Shown piece by piece: positions 14,001 to 23,287 of a DNA stretch of 26,677 nt. The notes under the pieces were generated by a model. The model saw nothing but the letters and a program-made list of their open reading frames with translations. It made no database searches and was not told the origin of the DNA. The first letter of the stretch is position 1; each line of letters starts with the position of its first letter. A program made the translations under genes and the position numbers. Origin of the DNA: Reclinomonas americana ATCC 50394 (Eukaryota > Jakobida > Jakobea > Jakobida); assembly GCA_048213135.1 (NCBI GenBank), contig PS015030.1:185363-212039 (forward strand). The letters are read 5' to 3'.

Positions 14001-17000
14001 TGAGGATGAGCAATGGTACTGCAGCAGCGCAGACAAACAACACAAACACAGTGCGCACCGCACGCAAAGCGTGTACGTTCCCACCGCCAGCGACGACGAA
14101 TCAAACGTGAACGTCGAGCTGGTCGTCGATGGGTACGACGCTGTGATTGCCACTGACGATGAAGCCGCTGCGCACGTAGCGCCAGACGACAGTGCATACG
14201 CTTGCGAGTCGGACGACAAGTTGGGCAACGACGTGCCGGTCACCGTCACGACCTCCGACGCACGTCGGAACAGCGCGAGCGGTGACACTTGCGTGACGGC
14301 AACTAAAAGAATGAAGGAGGCGCAACAAATCAGGAGACCACACCGAGCGGAAGAGATTGCGAGCAACGAGACCGCACCTGACGACTGCACAGACCCAGCA
14401 TCATAATACGGTGACGAAGACGACATGCGACCACACACTCGGTACGTGGTGGCCGGCATCAGCAACGATCCGTTGATGGTGGCAAGAACTTGCGTATTCG
14501 ACACCACTGTCGCTGGGAGAGAGAAGGCCACTGTGAACCTGCAACACAGAATGTGAGACGAGCGGTGGAGCAGAAGATGCGAGAATCAATTGCACTTCTT
14601 TCTTTCTTTCTCTCTCTCTCACACACACTCTTTCTCTTCTCTTCCCGATCACCACTCACCCCGTGTTGCACGTCGTGGCACTCAGCACCACCGCTTGCGC
14701 ATCCGCTCCCACATTCTGCGCGCTGTCCGTGCGCGTCAGTGACAGGCACTGACCGGCAACTTGGAACACGTTGGCCGGAGTCGACGCCGTGAATGTGGCC
14801 TCCGCAGTGAAGTATTGCACGGCACCCCACTGCGTCGTCAGACCAATGTTCGACACGGCGCGGAAGTAGTACACACTCCGCAGAGTCAAGCCGCTGATTG
14901 TCGCCGTGATCGGAACTGTGCCCGCCGCCGATACCGTTGCTGGCACTGCAGCCACTTTGGTCGCAGTCGGTGCAATGATACGGCGAACCACTTGATTCGT
15001 TTGGTCTGCACGTGCAAGAGAGATTGTTGAGACACAAAAATCACTTGACGAGATACCNNNNNNNNNNNNNNNNNNNNNNNNNNNNNNNNNNNNNNNNNNN
15101 NNNNNNNNNNNNNNNNNNNNNNNNNNNNNNNNNNNNNNNNNNNNNNNNNNNNNNNNNNNNNNNNNNNNNNNNNNNNNNNNNNNNNNNNNNNNNNNNNNNN
15201 NNNNNNNNNNNNNNNNNNNNNNNNNNNNNNNNNNNNNNNNNNNNNNNNNNNNNNNNNNNNNNNNNNNNNNNNNNNNNNNNNNNNNNNNNNNNNNNNNNNN
15301 NNNNNNNNNNNNNNNNNNNNNNNNNNNNNNNNNNNNNNNNNNNNNNNNNNNNNNNNNNNNNNNNNNNNNNNNNNNNNNNNNNNNNNNNNNNNNNNNNNNN
15401 NNNNNNNNNNNNNNNNNNNNNNNNNNNNNNNNNNNNNNNNNNNNNNNNNNNNNNNNNNNNNNNNNNNNNNNNNNNNNNNNNNNNNNNNNNNNNNNNNNNN
15501 NNNNNNNNNNNNNNNNNNNNNNNNNNNNNNNNNNNNNNNNNNNNNNNNNNNNNNNNNNNNNNNNNNNNNNNNNNNNNNNNNNNNNNNNNNNNNNNNNNNN
15601 NNNNNNNNNNNNNNNNNNNNNNNNNNNNNNNNNNNNNNNNNNNNNNNNNNNNNNNNNNNNNNNNNNNNNNNNNNNNNNNNNNNNNNNNNNNNNNNNNNNN
15701 NNNNNNNNNNNNNNNNNNNNNNNNNNNNNNNNNNNNNNNNNNNNNNNNNNNNNNNNNNNNNNNNNNNNNNNNNNNNNNNNNNNNNNNNNNNNNNNNNNNN
15801 NNNNNNNNNNNNNNNNNNNNNNNNNNNNNNNNNNNNNNNNNNNNNNNNNNNNNNNNNNNNNNNNNNNNNNNNNNNNNNNNNNNNNNNNNNNNNNNNNNNN
15901 NNNNNNNNNNNNNNNNNNNNNNNNNNNNNNNNNNNNNGACACGGCAAACGTGCAGGTACATACCACACACATACACAAATCCGCTGCTCGCATCGTATGT
16001 GATTGCGGTCTGCACAGAGGGATGGTACAATGAGATCAGAGAGGCAGAGGTCTACGAAAGAGAGAGAGAGAGAGAAACAGACAGTACCGGATTGTTGAAG
16101 CGAGCCGAAGTCGTCGATCCATCCGTGAACCCATTGTCTCCAGCAATGCCAGCCAGAGTCGATGTCACACCAGCAGATGTGATCAGTCGAATCAAATGGT
16201 TGCTCGTCTGCCAGATGCACACACCACGTGTGAGGTCAGCATGCGCACAGATAACGGAGAGAAGAGCAGCCCCTCAAACCAAGCACGCAACATCAGCTAC
16301 ATACACATTGTACGTCGCAACGTCCACAAAGACGCCTGCTGGCGAGCGAAACTTGGCCGTCCCTCGCGCACCGTCAGTGGACCCAAGACTCCCCTTCACA
16401 CCAGCAAATGTGCTGACCAGATTTGTGCTGAAGTCGATCTGTCGAATGGCATGATTGCTACGGTCGGCGATGAACAGAAGCAGCCGAGTCGTGTCGTAGT
16501 AGAGGCCGTAAGGTCCATTGAAGCGAGCTGCTGTGCTGTTGCCATCCGCCGTGCCAGACACTCCCACAGCGCCGAATATGCGTGTCACCACGCCGGCGTA
16601 CGTCACAGTGCTGCAGCGTGCACACGCGTCAGAGAAGCACGTGCCATGAATGACTGACAATATCGTGTGCACACCGAATCGTGTGATTGCCGGTGTCACT
16701 GACAAAGAGCACTTGGTTACCGGCGTCGATGCCGATACCTCCAGGACTTGTGAACGCTGCCGCAGTGCCCGTACCATCTGCACTACCTGGCGACGCAGGC
16801 TGTCCCGCAACAGTGGTGACAACACCGCCAGACGTGATCTGCCGGATAATGTGATTTCCCGTCTGCGAAATACCACGAGTCACAGATGTCAGTCGTCTTA
16901 CAAGCGGCGCACACCGTTGAGAGAGCGAAAAGGCAACGAACATCTGCCACATAGACATTGCCGGTGCTAGGATCCACGACCGCATCACGTGGGCTGCAGC

Positions 17001-20000
17001 GACGTGTGAGGTGCACTGACGTTCGATGCAAGGCATTGCGTGAGTGCCTGACTCACTTGTTGAAGCGAGACGCCGTGTTTGTGCCATCCAAGTAGCCACG
17101 AACGCCAACAAGGCCAGCAAACGCCGTCACCACAGCGCCAGTGGTCATGCGACGAATGACCAGGTTGCTGTGCAGCGAGGACAAGTCAGCACAATGCATA
17201 CAGTCTACAAATACAGAGGGAGAGAGGGCAAGAGTGGGGGGAACACCGAGGACACGGAAATGCTTCGCACCTCGTGTCAACCACATAGAACGTGGATGCA
17301 CCGTCGAAAGCAAGGCCCTGTTTGTGTCCCACAATCAAAGTCAGCAAACGCACAGTGCAGACTACCAACGCATACTAAGAATCACACCTGCGGGTTCTGG
17401 AATCGTGCAGATGTACCGGTTCCGAGTGACGACCCCTGTGAAGCTGGCGAGCCGGCAAACACCGCCACACTTGACGAGAAGTTGACCACATTGGTGGTGT
17501 ACTCGAAGCCAGTGGTCAGCGTGCCGAGACCAGTTGTGTCCACTGACCCACTCAACACGGCTGTGCTGTCGGTGATGCTGCTCACGCTCACTGTTGTCGT
17601 CTGTTGCGCAGCCACCGACCGCACAGTGAAACCAAACACACTACTCGAAGCCGTGATGCCGGCACTAGTGGCCATTGCTTGCACAAAGTACGTGCTGTTC
17701 AACGGCAGTCCAGTCAGTGTTGCGGTGACCGTCACGGTTCCCGTGCCAGTGATTCCAGTCGGTGTCGCAGTGACCGTGTTGGACGTGGGTACCAGCACCT
17801 CGCGGATCTGATTGTTGAAACTGTGCGCGGAGGACACACAAGTGAGCGCAAGAAAAATGAGAGACACAAATGAATGGAGCAACGAGAAGAATGACTCACG
17901 TGTCTGCGATAACGACGTTGCCGGTGCTATCCGTCGTCACACCAAATGGATAGTAAAAGCGACCACTTGCAATTGGGCCGTTGGTCGCCGCCGGATTAGT
18001 GGTACCGGTGTAAGAAGTCACGACGGCCCCCGGAACGGTGACACGCCGAATCTGATGATTGCCGGGGTCAGCCACGTACATCGCGTCATCAGTTGTCGTC
18101 AGTGCCAGGCCAACTGGTCCCTGGAACCTCGCCGATGTACCAGTGGCATTGGTAGACCCGGCAGTGGTCGACCCGGCAAATGTCGTCACAACACCGGCCG
18201 ACGTGATGGCGCGCAGCTGCCGATTGCCCGTATCGGCCACATACAACACGCTGCTCGGCTGGTGGAACACAACGCCAGAGGGCGCTGTATGGGACGAACG
18301 CGGTGAGTGACGGAGAACGGGAGACAGACGGAAGCAAATGACAACTCAACTGTTGAACCTGGCCGCCGTGCCAGTGGCATTTGTGGTGCCAGATACACCC
18401 GCACCACCCGCAAACGTGGACACCGACAGCGTCGCAATATTGATCTTGCGAATCGTGTGCGACAAAGTATCTGCCACGTACAACGTAGTCACTGCGTCGT
18501 CAACTGCCACATCGCGTGGTCCATTGAAGCTGCCCGGTGTGCCGTCAGCCGTGCCTGGTGTGTCCGGTGTGCCAGCTATCGTGGTCACCGCGCCAGCCAA
18601 CGTGATCTGCCGTCGTATGCGTGTGTCAGCAGGACGGCAAAACCCAATCAAGATCACAAGTGAACACACAACTCGACGAATGGTATGCGACCCCGAATCC
18701 GCCACATATATCACATCATTTGCGTCGATGCAGATGCCTTGCGGACCGTTGAATCGCGCGCTGGTACCAACAGCATTGTCAGTGCTTCCAGGCGTGAGCG
18801 CCAGACCGGCGAAGGTGGTCACGGCACCCACGGAAGTCACTCGACGGATGGTGTGGTTTTGCGTCTGTAGACGGTGAAGAGAATCATGAGCCGATATGAG
18901 AGCGGACACTCGCACAGGGTGGAGCGACGCAACGTCAGCCACGTATGCATTGCCGGAGGAATCACACGCCACATCCGTGGGGAAGTTGAAGCGCGCGGTG
19001 GTACCGGAGGCATCAACTGCACCGGCATTCGAAATCTTGCCGGCGAGCGACGAGACGGTCAGCGTGGCCACATCAACCTTGCGAATGTTGTTGTTGCCCG
19101 AGTCGGCAACGTACATATTGCCACTGCCGTCAAAGGTGATGCCGCGAGGTGTGTTGAAGCGAGCGCTAGTGCCGACGCCGTCTTGGAAGCCGAATGCCAC
19201 GTTGGTTCCTGCCTCCCGCAAAATACGACAAGAAAGACACGAGGCATCATTCAGTACAGACATTGGTTTCCAGTGAGAAACTCCACCAACGTACCGAGAA
19301 TAGTTGCGGTCGTGAGAGTGTTCGTGTCCAGAGTACGAATGGTCTGATTGCTCGATTCGCTATAGTACAGTACGCCATTGTACAGGCAGAAATTGGTGCC
19401 GCCATTCAGTCGTGCAGCGGTGCCGGTACCGTCGGTGGTGCCGCCAGTGCCCATGAGACCGAACACGGTGGTCACGACACCGGCCATTGTGACCTGTCGC
19501 GGAGATATGAGGCAACATCAGAACGAGGGTGGAGGGTGGGTGAGAGATATCATCGCATCTCACCTTGCGAACGACACGATTCGACACGTCCAGCACCCAA
19601 ACCACGTTCTTGGCAGCGTCATATGCCACATCCCAAGGCTACAGCACATCCCAGTGAGTGAGCTCTTCCCAGAAAAAACACATCACCCTCCGTCTCCGGG
19701 GTGTACTCACAGCGTTGAAGAGCGCCGCACTGCCAGTACCGTCCGATTGGCCGGCTGTACCAGCTGTTCCTGCAAGCGTGGTGACCACAGCCGCGGGGGA
19801 GACCAATCGAATGGTGTTGCTGTCGGTCTGCATGAACGGGCGACAGGGTGTGAGCATGTGAGAGACGTCGACAAGAAGAACAAGACCACGCAACATCGGC
19901 CACGATCACACTGCCATCGACAGTGTATATGTCGAGGCCACTTGGGTTCTGTGCGAAGCAATGTAGAGTGAGAATTTGATGATGATCTTGAGCATTTGCG

Positions 20001-20777
20001 CTGCATCATCATACCTGAAATCGAGCAGCCGTGCCCGTGCCGTCCACAGTGCCGGCGGTGCCAGCGAGACCAGCGACTGAAGTGACAACGGCCGACGTGG
20101 AGATTGAGCGGATAGTCGAGTTGCCCGACTGCATGCACGAGAGGGGGAAAGAGGTGAGAAAGGAAGGGGAATGCGTGACGAGACACAGCGAATGACACAG
20201 CTCGAAAACACATGCCGCGGATTGGAATAAGATGCACACATGCACACACGACATGTGTTGATTATCGCACGCAACATCGGCAACCCACAGAGTGCCACTC
20301 GCATCCACCACAATGTCACGAGGACCACTGAACCGTGCCGCTGCATCACCATGACATGGGTCACAACACAGCTCACTGCGCAAGCACAGCGCGAGAGAGA
20401 AACGAACCGGTGCCTGTGCCATCGGTAGAACCGGCTGAGCTGCTGGTAGAGCCAGCGAATGTCGTCACCACGCCGGCGGCAGTCACTTGGCGGATGGAGT
20501 TGCTGAATCTGTGACGTGAAAGAGAGATAGAGAGAGCTGCTTTCAGTATGACAGCGACGAGAGAGAGGGAGACAGAGAGAGAGAGACAGAGAGAGAGAGA
20601 GAAGCGTAACAATGCAGTCTCACATATCTGCACACCACACACACACGTGTCCTTACAGAGAGAGAGAAAAGGCATACAAAGGCAGCCCACCAGCACGTTG
20701 ATGCGCTCTTAACGTTGTGAGGCCACAAAGAATGCAGTGAAGAGGCGGGACAGCGTAGAAGGGACGACGGACATCGA

Positions 20778-20814
<37 letters not shown>

Positions 20815-21370
20815 TCGCGTCTTCGATGGACAGTGCCTCAAGCATACGATAGCGAGAGGGGAAACGAGCACAGAAGAGGGTGCGCGTGAGACAGAGAGGG
20901 AGGGAGATGAAGGGAGAGAGCGCGCGAGAGACAAGCAGCTTGACAAAGGTGCTTGTTGAAGAAGAGCACCCGAAACACAAGCAGCGAGACCAGGAAGACC
21001 AACGCAAGAAAAGCGCTCCTCACCGATCGGCCACATAGATGACTCCTGCCGACGTCGACGTGATACCCAACAATCCGTTGAACGTCGCCGCAGCGCCAGT
21101 AGCATTCGTTTGCCCGCCCGTCTGCGCCTGTCCCGCCAGCGACACCACCGTCGACGAGTACGCACTCTGATCTGTCGCATACTGAAACGTGACAGTCGTC
21201 GCTGCGCCTCCATTCGCACTCGCGAACGCCGTGAACAAAACCGATCCATTTTGCACGTTGGCCATCGGCGTGTTGAGCACAGTCGCCGATTGCGCATTGG
21301 CGAGGAGAATGAATGATGATGGCCACGATAGCGAGAGGAGGCAGAGGAGCGCAATCAACAGCGGTGACAT
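4346..21370 (-). CDS. giant modular type I membrane protein (signal peptide, NHL, IPT/TIG-like, KNH/Ig-like, TM, tail)
   Basis: One gene runs from ATG at 21370 to TGA at 4346-4348. I chained 37 exons, given in the four segment entries below; every junction with both sides visible keeps phase. The sum is about 10.96 kb of coding sequence, about 3,650 residues, apart from small losses in gaps 7723-8193 and 9009-9028. Order: signal peptide; FN3-like module; 12 NHL repeats; FN3-like insert; 6 NHL repeats; FN3-like remnant; 9 IPT/TIG-like modules; about 12 two-cysteine Ig-like modules; a leucine-rich membrane helix; a cytoplasmic tail. It is probably a surface receptor or adhesin; no catalytic domain is visible. 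Exons in 11799-13199 are on the plus strand because that contig appears inverted. The alternative, two adjacent genes, is unlikely because the NHL-to-TIG (exons 20-21) and TIG-to-KNH (exons 29-30) junctions are clean in-frame splices. Confidence 0.75.
4673..7722. repeat. segmental duplication, copy A
   Basis: This stretch matches 23687-26617 over its whole length in the same orientation, exons and introns alike. By eye, the exon at 6964-7722 has about 21 mismatches in 759 nt against 25859-26617, and the last roughly 340 nt are identical. Introns carry several indels, the largest between 5680 and 5910. The match weakens sharply below 4673, inside the tail-coding part of the last exon. Confidence 0.9.
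5079..10905 (-). CDS. giant gene segment 3: about twelve Kre9/KNH-like or Ig-like modules (exons 30-36)
   Basis: Exons are 10905-9029 (cut by a gap), 8732-8406, 8340-8194 plus 7722-6964 (interrupted by a gap), 6406-6095, 5633-5412, 5339-5220 and 5182-5079. Modules of about 90-110 residues carry an early strand such as YTLRWRC, YTIGWRC, YSVSYTC, IEVGWQC or YTLKWQC, a second cysteine about 35-50 residues later, a W-x-V/L strand, then TYQLQVQ or TYQVEV. This resembles the Ser-Thr-rich Kre9/KNH Ig-like repeats of fungal and protist wall or surface proteins; that call is an inference. Exons 31, 33, 34 and 35 are all phase 1-1. The donor of exon 34 (A|GTTTCG) is the least certain; it was chosen because it keeps phase in both paralogues. 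Intron 35 is only 37 nt. Confidence 0.65.
6407..6963 (-). other. polypurine intron 32 of the giant gene
   Basis: This 557-nt intron is strongly pyrimidine-rich on the plus strand (polypurine on the coding strand), especially 6690-6955. It includes imperfect duplicates of a unit with CACTCTCCTCATGCG. The paralogous intron (25287-25858) keeps the same composition and order with small rearrangements. Confidence 0.8.
7723..8193. other. assembly gap (471 N) inside exon 32
   Basis: The gap interrupts a coding exon between GGGGAT and PTVSFATP. It begins where copy A is identical to copy B, so a collapsed repeat is the likely cause. Copy B continues through this point (26618-26677) with an open frame encoding LECHPRTAGATW before PTVSF. 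The real missing segment may be much shorter than 471 nt. Confidence 0.8.
9009..9028. other. assembly gap (20 N)
   Basis: This is a short placeholder gap. On its right, exon 30 is open and ends on a codon boundary (GTSAA). On its left is GA-rich intron sequence (coding strand) leading to exon 31. The end of exon 30 and a phase-1 donor should lie in the missing sequence. Confidence 0.85.
11012..15005 (-). CDS. giant gene segment 2: FN3-like end and nine IPT/TIG-like modules (exons 21-29)
   Basis: Minus-strand exons are 15005-14660, 14538-14378, 14302-14059, 13984-13700, 13624-13565, then the inverted contig (plus-strand exons, next entry), then 11778-11416 and 11329-11012. Exon 21 begins with an FN3-like piece (GLTLRSVYYFRAVS). 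After it, modules of about 90-105 residues repeat this layout: a start like SVSPAAV, a GxxF turn, a mid-module cysteine, then Y-x-x-C-x-R near the end and an AG(S/T)xxI boundary strand. This matches IPT/TIG Ig-like folds, common in cell-surface receptors; the family call is inferred from pattern. Exon 29 (318 nt, phase 1-1) encodes exactly one module. Exon 28 is 900 nt when rebuilt across the inverted contig. Confidence 0.65.
11779..11798. other. assembly gap (20 N) at the edge of the inverted contig
   Basis: Exons point in opposite directions across this gap. The right end of the next contig (13199), not its left end (11799), is the in-frame partner of 11778. Confidence 0.85.
11799..13199 (+). 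CDS. IPT/TIG-like exons of the giant gene in a reversed contig (parts of exons 25-28)
   Basis: Plus-strand exons are 11799-11843 (end of exon 25), 11914-12122, 12214-12585 and 12663-13199 (start of exon 28). The introns are GT-AG and phases agree. Modules are the same type as on both flanks (GGSGFLASF, GNYQLC|IRW, GGVYRVCMR, NVYRLCVRLW). There is no start codon with a signal peptide and no stop: both ends are cut inside modules. In reversed orientation, 11799 joins 13565 (codon GC|G) and 13199 joins 11778 (codon A|TG) with frame kept. I therefore read this as part of the minus-strand giant gene rather than a separate plus-strand gene. Confidence 0.8.
13200..13564. other. assembly gap (365 N) at the other edge of the inverted contig
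   Basis: Position 13565 joins 11799 in frame within one IPT/TIG-like module (NIARATSVTPA) with normal module length. The estimated gap size is therefore probably wrong. Confidence 0.8.
15058..15937. other. assembly gap (880 N), intronic
   Basis: Exon 20 ends TGT-G and exon 21 starts AC-CAA, giving VYVC-D-QTNQVVRR, which matches the normal NHL boundary VYVAD..N..IRR. All the missing sequence can therefore be intron. Confidence 0.75.
15964..21370 (-). CDS. giant gene segment 1: signal peptide, FN3-like modules and 18 NHL repeats (exons 1-20)
   Basis: Exons: 21370-21024, 20508-20408, 20340-20276, 20128-20015, 19948-19895, 19827-19711, 19638-19564, 19493-19295, 19208-18934, 18864-18673, 18606-18351, 18284-17900, 17820-17388, 17317-17271, 17167-17057, 16993-16942, 16862-16675, 16610-16292, 16207-16088, 16009-15964. 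The N-terminus (SPLLIALLCLLSLSW, then ANAQS) is a classic secretion signal. Each NHL unit of about 45-55 residues follows TIRxVT..GVVTTFAG....G..DGTGTAARF..P.G...D..GN.YVAD; I count 18. Exon 1 and exon 13 share an FN3-like strand pattern (TTVTFQYATDQS and LTTGFEYTTNVV) before a propeller. NHL repeats form beta-propellers that bind protein or carbohydrate partners. Most introns here are 63-103 nt; the first is 515 nt and GA-rich. Confidence 0.85.
20509..21023 (-). other. first intron of the giant gene, with GA repeats
   Basis: The intron is 515 nt, donor CG|GTGAGG at 21023 and acceptor CACAG at 20509. It contains GA-rich runs at about 20557-20603 and a clean (AG)n tract at 20782-20812, with GA on the plus strand here. 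I see no gene in it. Confidence 0.8.
20782..20812. repeat. (AG)n microsatellite
   Basis: About 15 AG units lie inside the first intron of the giant gene. Confidence 0.95.
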
Positions 21371-21448
21371 CAGCGTTAGATGATGATCACTATGAGACCT
21401 GAGCACATACACGCGACAGAGTGTGAGTGACAGCCAGTGAGCGAGGTG

Positions 21449-21496
<48 letters not shown>

Positions 21497-22216
21497 CACT
21501 CGCGCTGTGGGCCCTCTCTCTCAGCACACACATTGCTTGCTGAGTATGGTATATTGTCTACAACATTAGCAATCACACCTCTTGCGCCCTTGTGTGCGCG
21601 CGGCTCTTGAAGGCCTCATTGCGCGTACACTCACTCACACGCGCGCGCGTGGTCGCTTTGTTCTCTCGTGTCTCACTCCGCGACCAATCAATACACAATA
21701 TTCTCCGGGGCGTTTTTGTCCGGCACTTCGCGACAATGTGTTCTCAGGAATCGCTGACGGCCGTACGCAACGTGGCAGGTTGCGTGGCAGTGAGAAGAGT
21801 AGCTCCTGTCGACGCGATGCATCTCGATTGGTTTATTCATGTCCCAAATGCGACGTCGAGAGTTCGGCGTCTCGCGAATGAGCGCGATGCAAGGTACCAT
21901 GAAAACCGCGAACAATTTGCCAGCACAGTGGAAGACTGATGCGACATCGAGTCTGCACGCTTGCAAGGACAGCTGCAACCACGCCGAAGTCGCGAGCTAG
22001 CGATATCGATGTTCAAATTCGCATGCGCATGTCGCTGACGAAAAACAAAGCACGACTATACTCAATGCTGCTGCTGAACAACATGCTTCCTCTCACGCCA
22101 TGCGCCACTTGTCGAAGTGTACAATATTGCAAGCCTGAGTCAGCACGGCTGCGCTCGCGATATCCCCCCAACTTGTCGGATATCTGCTCGTTCGTTTTCC
22201 CTTTTCTGTGTGTGAC
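21371..22216. promoter_or_regulatory. divergent intergenic region between the giant gene and the secreted-protein gene
   Basis: This 846-bp region separates two start codons facing away from each other, so it should hold both promoters and 5' UTRs. It has a CT-then-CA microsatellite (21449-21493) and a locally AT-rich stretch (TATGGTATATTG near 21545). A 115-codon open frame on the plus strand (21592-21939) shows no domain, signal peptide or splice pattern. I cannot assign a TATA box with confidence. Confidence 0.5.
21449..21493. repeat. CT/CA compound microsatellite
   Basis: CT units pass directly into about 15 CA units, roughly 80-120 bp upstream of the giant gene start codon. Confidence 0.95.
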
Positions 22217-23163
22217 ATGATCTCTCGCGTGTTGTTGCTGTTGGTGCTGTCACTTGTGTCTGTGACACTGGTGGTGCATGCGCGCATGGAGGAGCACGAG
22301 CTGGACCAGCTCATGACAGACTTGGAAGGTGTGTGTGTGAGAGAGAGAGTGTGTGACGAGCGCGCACTTACACGCAGCATGCGCAGTGGACGGGTTCTTT
22401 GAGGAGCAAGAAGGTGTGTGACGAGAGAGAGTCGCGCCTCTCACACGCACTCTCTCACACACACACACGCTGCAGAGGAGTCGTTTGCCGAGGGCACTGC
22501 TCTCCCCGATGGCACTCGTCTGCTCTACGACGGAACATTCAAGAAGAAGAAGCTGTCGACACTCGTAAGCCGCTCGCCTGAACGCGTCATTGTCGTCACA
22601 AAGACGGGAGGTGAAGGGAAGATCAGCTGGTAAGACAGAGAGACAAGTCGACATGAGCTCGACTTGATTGCTCATTGTGTTTATCCGCGGTCAGGTGGGT
22701 TCCGAGCAAGTGGACGACCTATCGCGACAATGCGCAGAAGCAGCCAATTGCTGGCTACGAGAACATTGTTCCTGTAAAGGAGATCTCGGGCTATGTGAAT
22801 GGCGTGCGCACGGTGAAAGGTATCGATCTGTTGCCGGTGTGTGCCGCCGGTACATGTGCATGTGTGTGACCAGTTGTTGCGCGCGCAGAGACTAAGTTCT
22901 GGACGCCGACAATCAACGGCGCGGACAAGCTCGTGCTTATTCACACCATTGCGAAGCAGCGGCAGGGCGAGGCTCGCTTGGATGTGACCAAGACGGAGAA
23001 GTGGGAACTGTTTGAGGGCGTTGGTGGTGCCGAGCAGGTCAAGTTGTTGGTGGAGAAGCTGAAGGCGGCGGGAGCGAAGCGCGACTTCTCGCACGGGCGC
23101 AAAGATATGGTGGGCCCCAACCGCCAGGGGCCCAACGACGGGAACGGACTGGTCGACTTTTGA
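22217..23163 (+). CDS. secreted or ER-targeted 230-aa protein of unknown family
   Basis: Five exons: 22217-22328, 22387-22413, 22476-22629, 22695-22819 and 22889-23163 (TGA at 23161-23163). They total 693 nt with consistent phases; introns are 58, 62, 65 and 69 nt. The second exon is only 27 nt (VDGFFEEQE). Residues 1 to about 22 are a strong signal peptide (ISRVLLLLVLSLVSVTLVVHA). The mature part starts acidic (MEEHELDQLMTDLE), then has a lysine cluster (GTFKKKKLSTL), a Trp/Tyr-containing middle (WVPSKWTTYRDNAQKQ), WELFEGVGGAEQVKLLVEKL, and a polar, Gly/Asn-rich C-terminus ending GNGLVDF. No transmembrane helix or retention signal is seen. I do not recognise a family. It converges on the second giant gene with 124 bp between the stops. 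Confidence 0.8.
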
Positions 23164-23287
23164 GCTCTTCACTGAAATCTGCTGCTGAGTGAAGAAATGC
23201 ATACCAATCATGTGCCGGTGCTTGAAGTCGTCGCGAGAAACGCAGCAGCACGCAGACAAAGCCACTGAATAATGCACGACTTCACTG
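23164..23287. other. intergenic space between convergent genes
   Basis: This 124-bp space lies between the TGA of the secreted-protein gene and the TGA of the second giant gene. I see no further gene in it. Confidence 0.6.

Noticed and set aside
15964-21370. Bacterial contamination or recent bacterial origin of the NHL region
   Set aside because: The region has nineteen phase-consistent introns with acceptors like those of neighbouring genes, and splices into the downstream modules.
21449-21493. Short tandem repeats as a possible CRISPR array
   Set aside because: They are simple dinucleotide repeats without spacers, in a eukaryotic context.
21592-21939. 115-codon plus-strand open frame in the divergent intergenic region
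   Set aside because: It has no recognisable domain, signal or splice context, and an opposite-strand frame overlaps most of it. It is more likely promoter or UTR sequence.
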